A stretch of 5,591 bases of DNA, from assembly GCA_913020095.1 (NCBI GenBank), contig CAJWAH010000098.1, positions 1-5,591 on the forward strand, read 5' to 3'. How positions within the stretch are numbered: position 1 is the first letter of the stretch; every line of letters starts with the position of its first letter. Positions 1 through 4,995 of this stretch are shown one piece after another. Source of the stretch: an uncultured Synechococcus sp. Lineage in GTDB: Bacteria > Cyanobacteriota > Cyanobacteriia > PCC-6307 > Cyanobiaceae. Under the pieces are notes generated by a model. That model saw only the letters and a program-made list of their open reading frames with translations. It ran no database searches and had not been told where the DNA came from. The translations under genes were made by a program, and so were the position numbers.

Positions 1-100
1 CGCGGCGCCCGCGCGGCTGCTGCAACGCCCGCACCTGATGCACCAGGGGATTGCGGCGGCTGCTGATCAGATCAGCGGGGCGACCGTCAAATCTGCTCAA
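1..100 (-). CDS. TrmH/SpoU-family RNA methyltransferase, N-terminal fragment
   Basis: Only the first 33 codons are inside the window; the gene continues beyond position 1. The peptide starts MSRFDGRPADLISSRRNPL and continues VHQVRALQQPRGRR. The pattern 'I-[ST]-S-R-x-N-P-L-V-x-x-[VL]-R-x-L ... R-G-R-R' is the usual N-terminal opening of SpoU/TrmH-type rRNA/tRNA 2'-O-methyltransferases, which methylate ribose with S-adenosylmethionine through a C-terminal knotted domain (not visible here). The only plausible start in this frame is TTG at 100-98, because a TGA lies nine codons upstream. That start is inside the end of the preceding 82-residue gene (14-nt overlap), which suggests translational coupling. 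The family call rests on a short stretch and the exact substrate cannot be told. Confidence 0.7.
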   Translation of the reverse strand, partial: MSRFDGRPADLISSRRNPLVHQVRALQQPRGRR

Positions 101-335
101 AGCGGCGCAGATGAATGTCGTTCTTCATCACGATGCCTTCGGGGCTGAGATCCAAGCCCTTCACCGAAGCCACCGAACCTTCGATGCCTTCGGTGCGCAG
201 GTTTTCCACCAACTTTTTGATCACCTCTTCCTCCACCTTCGCTTCATCGAGGCTGTCGGGAGTTAAGCGCTCCAAGAAGCGACCCACCTTGGAGGCCACA
301 ACGTCCGAGGCATTACTGATTTTGAGGACGATCAC
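87..335 (-). CDS. Conserved-looking small cyanobacterial protein of unknown function (82 aa)
   Basis: I do not know a function for this gene. The 82-residue product begins MIVLKISNASDVVASKVGRF and ends HLRRFEQI. It is soluble, without signal peptide, membrane segment or cysteine. The pattern suggests a short beta strand (IVLKI), a helix (VVASKVGRFLERL), a charged helix (residues about 29-49, rich in E and K), and a beta-rich end (GSVASVKGLDLSPEGIVM), so a small alpha/beta domain is plausible. The start is GTG at 335-333; an in-frame TGA lies eight codons upstream and no ATG lies between. AAGG about 10 nt upstream may be the ribosome site. From memory it looks like a family present across Synechococcus/Prochlorococcus, but I cannot verify that. 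The TrmH-type gene begins inside its last codons, so the two are probably co-expressed and may relate to RNA modification or ribosome function (inference only). Confidence 0.8.
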   Translation of the reverse strand: MIVLKISNASDVVASKVGRFLERLTPDSLDEAKVEEEVIKKLVENLRTEGIEGSVASVKGLDLSPEGIVMKNDIHLRRFEQI

Positions 336-395
336 TGAAAAATGCCCTTGTCTTCTTCAGGATGCCAACAATGGCCCCCAAAAAAAGAAGCAAAA

Positions 396-425
396 TCTAT
401 AGAGCGCAGTTGTTATTGGTAACAA
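396..425 (-). promoter_or_regulatory. Possible sigma-70-type promoter for the small protein/methyltransferase pair
   Basis: On the minus strand, TTGTTA (425-420) and TATAGA (401-396) are separated by 18 nt; each matches the -35/-10 consensus at 4 of 6 positions. Transcription would start near 389, giving a leader of roughly 55 nt before the GTG start at 335. The -35 and spacer lie on the perfect hairpin at 407-428, so this palindrome might be an operator. Consensus matching alone is weak evidence, and co-transcription from the upstream tRNA is an alternative. Confidence 0.35.
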
Positions 426-428
426 CTG
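407..428 (-). repeat. Perfect 9-bp inverted repeat (hairpin) downstream of tRNA-Leu(CAG)
   Basis: The arms CAGTTGTTA (407-415) and TAACAACTG (420-428) are exact reverse complements around the 4-nt loop TTGG. The hairpin begins 7 nt after the 3' end of tRNA-Leu(CAG) on the minus strand, where a terminator or 3' processing signal is expected. It is AT-rich and is followed on the minus strand by GCGCTC rather than a T run; TTTT comes about 13 nt later and seven Ts lie further down. It is therefore not a textbook intrinsic terminator and could equally be a dimeric repressor site over the possible promoter at 396-425. Confidence 0.85.
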
Positions 429-435
429 ATTGAAG

Positions 436-519
436 TGCGGATGGGGAGACTTGAACTCCCACGATGTTGCCACCACTAGTACCTGAAACTAGCGCGTCTA
501 CCAATTCCGCCACATCCGC
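436..519 (-). tRNA. tRNA-Leu (anticodon CAG)
   Basis: The minus strand folds into a complete 84-nt class II tRNA. Acceptor GCGGATG pairs with CATCCGC, followed by discriminator A (436). The D arm is GCGGAATTGGTAGACGC. The anticodon stem CTAGT/ACTAG holds the loop TTCAGGT with anticodon CAG (485-483) and G37. A long variable arm contains GGTG-GCAA-CATC, and the T arm is GGGAG-TTCAAGT-CTCCC. The long variable arm and anticodon together identify leucine, reading CTG codons, which are heavily used in the neighbouring genes. The 3' CCA is not encoded and must be added by CCA transferase. Confidence 0.97.
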
Positions 520-596
520 TGGCGTTGCCCAGATCCCCTGCAGGAGCAGAGTTAATCAGCCTTTGAAAGGCACTCACTCAGAAGCGTTTCGGCCTC

Positions 597-624
597 TTGT
601 GAGCTGGCAGCTGATAACCATAAA
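597..624 (+). promoter_or_regulatory. Possible promoter of murA
   Basis: TTGTGA (597-602) and CATAAA (619-624) are spaced by 16 nt, each with 4 of 6 consensus matches. Initiation would fall near 631, giving a leader of about 88 nt to the ATG at 719. That leader would contain the competing hairpins at 646-707. Together with the structured leader this is the best promoter candidate in the 199-nt gap between tRNA-Leu(CAG) and murA, but it remains a weak consensus match. Confidence 0.3.
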
Positions 625-645
625 CCATGGCTGAACGCGCTCAGA

Positions 646-707
646 GCTCACCCCAAGTGAGCCAATCAAGACAGTTCAACGGCCGGCCGTCTAGACGGTC
701 TCACTTG
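646..707 (+). repeat. Nested and competing inverted repeats in the murA leader
   Basis: GCTCAC (646-651) and GTGAGC (657-662) form a perfect 6-bp stem with a 5-nt loop. The overlapping sequence CAAGTGAG (654-661) is also perfectly complementary to CTCACTTG (700-707), an 8-bp stem whose 38-nt interior holds two overlapping perfect 12-bp palindromes, ACGGCCGGCCGT (679-690) and CCGTCTAGACGG (687-698). The two larger stems share the same GTGAG strand and cannot coexist. A further copy of GTGAGCT (599-605) can pair with AGCTCAC (645-651). The repeats are read directly from the sequence; a regulatory role in murA expression is inference. Confidence 0.75.
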
Positions 708-718
708 CGATTGTCAAG

Positions 719-2047
719 ATGTGGGTCCAGACGGCCACATTGCCGATGAACGTCATTCTTGCGCCGTCTCAAAAAGCTCTCACTCCCCACCTTGAAATTC
801 GCGGCGGTCGGCGCTTAGAGGGGGAGATTCGCGTCAGCGGCGCCAAGAATTCAGCCCTGGTGTTGATGGCCGCCTGCCTGCTCAGCAGCGACGATCTCAA
901 GCTGCGCAACATGCCGGCCCTCTCCGACATCCAGGGCATGGGCGAGATCCTCGAGTCCCTCGGGGTCACCATGAACAAAGGCGAGGGGTTCGTTGAACTC
1001 AACGCCTCCGGCATCAACCAATCGTCACCGCCCTATGAGCTGGTGAACGGTCTGCGGGCCAGTTTCTTCTGCATTGGTCCTCTGCTGGCACGCACCGGCG
1101 TGGCCCGGGTGCCCCTGCCCGGCGGCTGCCAGATCGGCGCACGCCCCGTGGTCGAGCACGTCAAAGGTCTCAAAGCCCTTGGCGCCCAGGTCACGATTGA
1201 ACACGGTGTGGTCTCAGCGGTCGTGCCAGGCCGCGGGCATCGCCTCACCGGTGGCAAGATCCACCTGGATTGCCCCAGTGTTGGCGCCACCGAAACCTTG
1301 ATGATGGCCGCCGCCCTGGCCGACGGCGAAACAACAATCGACAACGCAGCCCAAGAGCCGGAGGTCGTTGACCTCGCCGGCTTGATCATCGCCATGGGCG
1401 GCAAGGTGCGCGGAGCTGGCACCCCCACGATCACGATCGTGGGCATGGAGCGCCTGCATGGCGCCGACTACATGGTGATCCCCGATCGCATCGAAGCCGG
1501 CACCCTGCTGCTGGCTGGTGCCATCACCCGCTCCAAGCTGCGCATCACCCCACTGATTCCTGAGCATCTCGGCGCCGTGCTGAGCAAGCTTGAAGAGGCG
1601 GGCTGCACGCTCGAATCCGATGGCATCGGCATGACGATTTCGGCGGATCGCGTGCGCGCCGTTGATCTGCGCACCCAGCCGTTCCCTGGTTTCCCCACCG
1701 ACCTGCAGGCCCCCTTCATGAGCTTGCTGGCCACCGCCGAGGGCACCAGCGTGATCACCGAAGCGATCTTTGAAAACCGGCTCCAGCATGTGGCTGAGCT
1801 GCAACGCATGGGCGCCGCCATCCGCACCCAAGGCAACACCGCCTTCATCGAAGGTGTTCCCTTCCTCAGCGGAGCCCCAGTGACCGGCAGCGACCTGCGC
1901 GCTTCGGCGGCCATGGTGCTTGCGGGCCTCGCCGCTGAAGGCACCACCTTGGTGCAAGGCCTACAGCACCTCGATCGCGGCTATGACCGCCTCGAAGAGA
2001 AACTCAGAAGCGTGGGTGCTTCGATTGCGCGTCACGACGTTGGATAG
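719..2047 (+). CDS. murA: UDP-N-acetylglucosamine 1-carboxyvinyltransferase
   Basis: MurA transfers enolpyruvate from phosphoenolpyruvate to UDP-GlcNAc, the first committed step of cytoplasmic peptidoglycan precursor synthesis. The 442-residue product shows the family landmarks in order: SGAKNSAL (40-47, with the Lys-Asn pair that binds substrate), GLRASF (111-116), [11 protein letters not shown] (133-143, with the catalytic, fosfomycin-reactive Cys137), IPDRIEAGT (254-262), [10 protein letters not shown] (324-333, catalytic Asp328), ENRLQH (352-357) and [14 protein letters not shown] (391-404). It is intact. Cys rather than Asp at 137 predicts fosfomycin sensitivity of the enzyme. The start is uncertain: ATG 719 adds WVQTATLP before a second ATG at 746, and conserved homology begins only near residue 24 (HLEIRGG). 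Neither start has a clear ribosome site. The stop codon overlaps the 3' end of the opposing tRNA-Leu(CAA) by 3 nt. Confidence 0.97.
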   Translation: MWVQTATLPMNVILAPSQKALTPHLEIRGGRRLEGEIRVSGAKNSALVLMAACLLSSDDLKLRNMPALSDIQGMGEILESLGVTMNKGEGFVELNASGINQSSPPYELVNGLRASFFCIGPLLARTGVARVPLPGGCQIGARPVVEHVKGLKALGAQVTIEHGVVSAVVPGRGHRLTGGKIHLDCPSVGATETLMMAAALADGETTIDNAAQEPEVVDLAGLIIAMGGKVRGAGTPTITIVGMERLHGADYMVIPDRIEAGTLLLAGAITRSKLRITPLIPEHLGAVLSKLEEAGCTLESDGIGMTISADRVRAVDLRTQPFPGFPTDLQAPFMSLLATAEGTSVITEAIFENRLQHVAELQRMGAAIRTQGNTAFIEGVPFLSGAPVTGSDLRASAAMVLAGLAAEGTTLVQGLQHLDRGYDRLEEKLRSVGASIARHDVG

Positions 2048-2126
2048 GGGCAGTCGGACTCGAACCGACAAAGCCGAAGCCGGCGCATTTTGAGTGCGCT
2101 GCGTCTACCAATTCCGCCATGCCCCC
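2045..2126 (-). tRNA. tRNA-Leu (anticodon CAA)
   Basis: The minus strand gives a complete 82-nt class II tRNA. Acceptor GGGGGCA pairs with TGCCCCT (one terminal G-T pair), followed by discriminator A (2045). The D arm is GCGGAATTGGTAGACGC, identical to that of the other tRNA-Leu. The anticodon stem GCGCA/TGCGC has loop CTCAAAA and anticodon CAA (2092-2090), then a long variable arm CGGCTTCGGCTTT and T arm GTCGG-TTCGAGT-CCGAC. It reads TTG codons. CCA is not encoded directly after the discriminator (TCCA follows, one base out of register). The gene fills the complete gap between murA and argD on the opposite strand, overlapping the murA stop (2045-2047) and the first 8 nt of argD as called here. 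Confidence 0.97.
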
Positions 2127-3321
2127 GCAGGATCAATCTACCGCTGTGATGGCCACCTACGGCCGCTTCCCTGTGAAGTTGGAACGGGGCCAAGGGGTTT
2201 GGGTGCGTGACAGCCAAGGGCGCCGCTACCTCGATTGCGTTGCCGGGATTGCCACCTGCACCTTGGGCCATAGCGATCGGGCCCTGCGCCGGGCCCTCAC
2301 CCAGCAGCTGCGCAAGCTGCAGCACGTTTCGAACCTGTATGCCATTGGCGAGCAGGAGCAGCTGGCCAGCTGGATTGCAGGCAACAGCTGCTGCGACCAG
2401 GTGTTCTTCTGCAACTCCGGCGCCGAAGCCAATGAGGCCGCCATCAAGTTGGCCCGCAAGTACGGCCACAGCCGCCGCGGCATCAGCCAGCCGCTGATCC
2501 TCACGGCCCGCTCCAGCTTTCACGGCCGCACCCTGGCGGCGGTGACCGCCACCGGCCAGCCCAAATACCACCGCGGCTTTGAGCCCCTGCCCGAGGGCTT
2601 TGCCTACTTCGATTACAACGACATCAGCAGCCTGGAAGCCGCGCTGCAGCAGCACAGCGATCGCGCCGTGGCGGTGCTGCTGGAACCTCTTCAAGGGGAA
2701 GGCGGGATCCTGCCGGGCGATCGGGCTTTCTTTGCCCGCTTACGCCAGCTCTGTGATGAGCGCCAACTGCTGTTGATCAGTGATGAGGTGCAGGTGGGCA
2801 TGGGCCGCAGCGGCACCCTCTGGGGCTACCAGCAGCTGGGCATTGAGCCCGATGCTTTCACCACCGCCAAGGGCCTTGGCGGTGGCTTCCCGATTGGCGC
2901 TCTGGCGGTGAAAAACCATGCCGCCGTCTTCGAGCCGGGGGATCACGCCAGCACCTTTGGCGGCAACCCCCTGGCCTGCCGCGCCGCCCTCACCGTGGCC
3001 AGCGAACTGGAGCAGCGGCGCCTACTGGAGAACGTGCAGCAACGGGGCGAGCAATTGCAGCAGGGCCTGCAGCAACGGGTGGAGCAATGGCCGCAGCTGC
3101 TCGCCGGCCAACGGGGTTGGGGCTTGATTCGCGGCCTGCTGCTGCGTGATGACAGCATCAGCGCCATCGATCTGGTCAAGGCCGCCATGGCCGAGGGCTT
3201 ATTGCTGGTGCCGGCCGGCAGCCAAGTGGTGCGCTTTGTGCCGCCCCTGGTGATCAACCGCCGCCAAATCCAGCAGGCCCTGCAGCGCTTGGATCAGGCC
3301 CTCAGCACCCTGGCGGCCTGA
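2119..3321 (+). CDS. argD: Acetylornithine aminotransferase (PLP-dependent)
   Basis: The enzyme transfers an amino group between glutamate and N-acetylglutamate semialdehyde in arginine synthesis; class III aminotransferases of this group may also act on succinyl-diaminopimelate. The 400 residues cover a full-length protein. YGRFP (14-18) and GHSD near 50 open the domain. FCNSGAEANEAAIKLARKY (97-115) is the PLP phosphate region, SFHGRT (133-138) is typical, and ISDEVQVGMGRSG (220-232) holds the PLP-ring Asp222. TTAKGLGGGFPIGA (248-261) carries the Schiff-base Lys251, and STFGGNPLACRAAL follows. The start is debatable: ATG 2119 lies within the opposing tRNA and lacks a ribosome site, whereas ATG 2149 (MATYGRFP) lies 30 nt downstream, outside it. 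folC follows after one base, so the two are co-transcribed. E. coli-type diversion to GABA or ornithine aminotransferase activity is less likely given the family motifs, though not excluded. Confidence 0.93.
   Translation: MPPQDQSTAVMATYGRFPVKLERGQGVWVRDSQGRRYLDCVAGIATCTLGHSDRALRRALTQQLRKLQHVSNLYAIGEQEQLASWIAGNSCCDQVFFCNSGAEANEAAIKLARKYGHSRRGISQPLILTARSSFHGRTLAAVTATGQPKYHRGFEPLPEGFAYFDYNDISSLEAALQQHSDRAVAVLLEPLQGEGGILPGDRAFFARLRQLCDERQLLLISDEVQVGMGRSGTLWGYQQLGIEPDAFTTAKGLGGGFPIGALAVKNHAAVFEPGDHASTFGGNPLACRAALTVASELEQRRLLENVQQRGEQLQQGLQQRVEQWPQLLAGQRGWGLIRGLLLRDDSISAIDLVKAAMAEGLLLVPAGSQVVRFVPPLVINRRQIQQALQRLDQALSTLAA
2135..2140 (-). promoter_or_regulatory. Possible -10 element of tRNA-Leu(CAA), inside argD
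   Basis: On the minus strand TAGATT (2140-2135) matches the -10 consensus at 4 of 6 positions and ends 8 nt before the mature tRNA 5' end. No good -35 lies 16-18 nt further up. Since the tRNA starts inside argD, its promoter must lie in argD coding sequence, and this is the best local candidate. Weak. Confidence 0.2.
2657..2664. repeat. HIP1 octamer
   Basis: Exact GCGATCGC palindrome inside argD. This octamer is known to be strongly over-represented in many cyanobacterial genomes; a second copy is at 3851-3858. Confidence 0.85.
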
Positions 3322-3322
3322 G

Positions 3323-4525
3323 GTGCAACTGCCTGATCCGGTCGAGCTGGGTGATCTGCTCGAACCCTTCAGCCGCCGCGGCATTGATCTAGGGCTTGAC
3401 CGGCTGCACCAAGCCCTGGCCGCTGGTGGCCACCCGGAGCAGCGCTTCCCTGCCGTGCAAGTGGCCGGCACCAACGGCAAGGGCTCGATCTGCACAGCCT
3501 TGGGGGCGATCCTGCAGGCCGCGGGGCTCAAGGCCGGCCTCTACCGCTCGCCGCATCTGATCAGTTGGTGTGAGCGGATCGCCATTGGCGATCAGTGGAT
3601 TGCAGGCCAGCAGCTGCGCTCGCTATTGCAGCGCTGGCAGCCCACCGGCCAGCAACATCAACTCACACCATTTGAACTGCTCACCGCAGTAGCCATGGAT
3701 CATTTCGCCGCGGCCTCGGTGGATCTAGCGGTGTTGGAGGTGGGCCTGGGCGGCCGCCTTGATGCCACCACCTGCCACCCCAACCGGCCTGTGCTCGGTA
3801 TCGCCAACATCGGCCTGGATCACCGCGAACACCTCGGCTCCACGCTCGAGGCGATCGCGGCTGAAAAAGCCGGCATCTTTCACACCGGAGCCGTGGCCTT
3901 CAGCGCCCCGCAGCAGGATTCCGTGGCCCAGGTGCTGGAGCAGCAGGCCAAGCAGCGGGGCTGCCAGCTGCACTGGGTGGAACCGCTGGCCGCCGAGGTT
4001 CCCCTGGGCTTGGCCGGCAGTTGGCAGCGCAGCAACGCCGCTGTGGCCCTAGCCATGGCCCAAGAGCTGGCCCGCCAGGGCTGGGCAATCAGTGATCAGG
4101 CCATGGCCCAAGGCTTGGCCCAGGCCCAGTGGAGCGGCCGCTTGCAGCGTCGCCAGTGGCGCGGCCAGCCGGTGCTCATTGATGGCGCCCACAACCCCCC
4201 AGCCGCTGAGGGGCTCCGCCGCGAACTCAACCAGCTGGCGCCGGGGCAACCGCGCCATTGGTTGCTGGGCATTCAGCGCCACAAAGACGGGCCCGCGATC
4301 GTTCGTGCCCTGATGGCCCCAGGGGATCGCGCCTGGATGGTGCCAATCGAAGGCTGCCGCAGCTGGCAGGCCTCTGAGCTGAACATCCCCGGCGTGCATG
4401 ACAGCCCCTCAGCCGAGCAGGCTCTCGAGCAGCTCTGGCCTGCGGCCTGTGAACCGGTGATTGCTGGATCGCTCTACCTCTTAGGCCAGCTCTGGCCCAC
4501 ACTGGAGCCCCCTGCCGAAGGCTGA
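3323..4525 (+). CDS. folC: Bifunctional dihydrofolate synthase / folylpolyglutamate synthase
   Basis: FolC is a Mur-ligase-fold, ATP-dependent enzyme that joins glutamate to dihydropteroate and then extends the polyglutamate tail of folates. The 400-residue product has VAGTNGKGSICTALGAIL (47-64, P-loop GTNGKGS), YRSPHLISWCERI (74-86), LEVGLGGRLDATT (138-150), IGLDHREHLGSTLEAIAAEKAGI (163 onward, including the EKAGI segment whose Lys182 aligns with the carbamylated lysine of the family), IDGAHNP (286-292, start of the C-terminal domain) and AGSLYLLG (381-388). Length and motif order are normal and it is intact. The start is GTG at 3323, one base after the argD stop, and no clear Shine-Dalgarno sequence is seen, which suggests coupling to argD. 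The last base of its stop is the first base of the next ATG. Whether both activities are present cannot be read from sequence alone. Confidence 0.95.
   Translation: MQLPDPVELGDLLEPFSRRGIDLGLDRLHQALAAGGHPEQRFPAVQVAGTNGKGSICTALGAILQAAGLKAGLYRSPHLISWCERIAIGDQWIAGQQLRSLLQRWQPTGQQHQLTPFELLTAVAMDHFAAASVDLAVLEVGLGGRLDATTCHPNRPVLGIANIGLDHREHLGSTLEAIAAEKAGIFHTGAVAFSAPQQDSVAQVLEQQAKQRGCQLHWVEPLAAEVPLGLAGSWQRSNAAVALAMAQELARQGWAISDQAMAQGLAQAQWSGRLQRRQWRGQPVLIDGAHNPPAAEGLRRELNQLAPGQPRHWLLGIQRHKDGPAIVRALMAPGDRAWMVPIEGCRSWQASELNIPGVHDSPSAEQALEQLWPAACEPVIAGSLYLLGQLWPTLEPPAEG
3851..3858. repeat. HIP1 octamer
   Basis: Second exact GCGATCGC palindrome, inside folC in the conserved segment before EKAGI. Confidence 0.85.
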
Positions 4526-4995
4526 TGCTGCGCCTGCTTGTTGTGCTGCTGTTGAACCTCAGCCTGCTGTGGCCCCTGCAACCGGCCATGGCCAGCGGCA
4601 GCTATCTGGAAAAAACCGATTACACCCTCACCAACCAGAGCGACGCTGATTTCAGCGGCCAAGATCTCGAGGGCAGCTCCTTTGCCGGTGCCGTGGTCCG
4701 CAATGCTGATTTCAGCGGCGCCAAGCTGCACGGGGCGATCTTTACCCAGGGGGCTTTTGCCGGCTCCAACTTCGCCGGAGCCGATCTCAGCGATGTGCTG
4801 ATGGACCGCGCTGATTTCACCGGCACCAACCTCAGCGGCACCAACCTCAGCGGCGTGGTGGCCAATGGCAGCAGCTTTGCCAAAGCTGAGATCGAGGGTG
4901 CTGATTTCACCGGCGCCCTGCTCGACCGTGATGATCAAATCACCCTCTGCCGCAAAGCCAAAGGGGAAACGCGCCTAAGCCTCGACTGCCCCTGA
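4525..4995 (+). CDS. Secreted (probably thylakoid-lumen or periplasmic) pentapeptide-repeat protein
   Basis: The 156-residue product starts with a short basic end and a hydrophobic stretch (LRLLVVLLLNLSLLWPL) followed by PAMA/SGS, a good signal peptidase I site after Ala23. The mature part carries about 19 tandem A(D/N)(L/F)xx pentapeptides (about residues 37-133, for example DADFSGQDLEGSSFAG and ADFTGTNLSGTNLSG), which form a right-handed quadrilateral beta helix. It ends with LCRKAKGETRLSLDCP; Cys142 and Cys155 could form a disulphide in an oxidising compartment. This layout (signal peptide, repeats, two-Cys tail) resembles the thylakoid-lumen pentapeptide proteins of plants and cyanobacteria, whose role is unknown. 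The ATG shares one base with the folC stop (TGATG), with GAAGG 3 nt before it, so it is probably translated by coupling. Its role is not clearly connected to folate or arginine synthesis. Confidence 0.9.
   Translation: MLRLLVVLLLNLSLLWPLQPAMASGSYLEKTDYTLTNQSDADFSGQDLEGSSFAGAVVRNADFSGAKLHGAIFTQGAFAGSNFAGADLSDVLMDRADFTGTNLSGTNLSGVVANGSSFAKAEIEGADFTGALLDRDDQITLCRKAKGETRLSLDCP

Noticed and set aside
376..388. CCCCC followed by seven A bases as a frameshift or slippage site
   Set aside because: It lies in the non-coding leader, not in any gene.
115..402. 95-codon plus-strand frame opposite the small protein
   Set aside because: Shadow of the minus-strand gene; its start lies inside that gene and its composition is not protein-like.
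520..718. Known riboswitch or CRISPR-like repeats in the murA upstream gap
   Set aside because: No spaced identical repeats and no conserved riboswitch core that I recognise; only the inverted repeats reported above.
1214..1957. Long open frame of 247 codons on the minus strand opposite murA
   Set aside because: It is a shadow of the murA codon pattern in GC-rich DNA. The composition (Gly, Ala, His rich) is unlike a real protein and no motif is visible; murA itself is unmistakable.
2007..2022. GAAGC/GCTTC hairpin inside murA as a terminator for tRNA-Leu(CAA)
   Set aside because: Only a 5-bp stem with a 6-nt loop, and on the minus strand it is followed by TGAGTTTCTC rather than a T run; such stems are common by chance.
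494..2119. Exact 19-nt direct repeat at 494-512 and 2101-2119 as possible attachment sites of a mobile element
   Set aside because: The repeat is the conserved D arm of two tRNA-Leu genes. The 1.6 kb between holds only murA, with no integrase or phage gene.
2032..2694. 220-codon minus-strand frame covering tRNA-Leu(CAA) and the argD start
   Set aside because: Low-complexity Ala/Gly-rich shadow of argD that runs through the tRNA gene.
4474..4938. 154-codon minus-strand frame with regular GAGEISA-like repeats
   Set aside because: The regularity is the reverse complement of the pentapeptide repeat codons, not an independent repeat protein.
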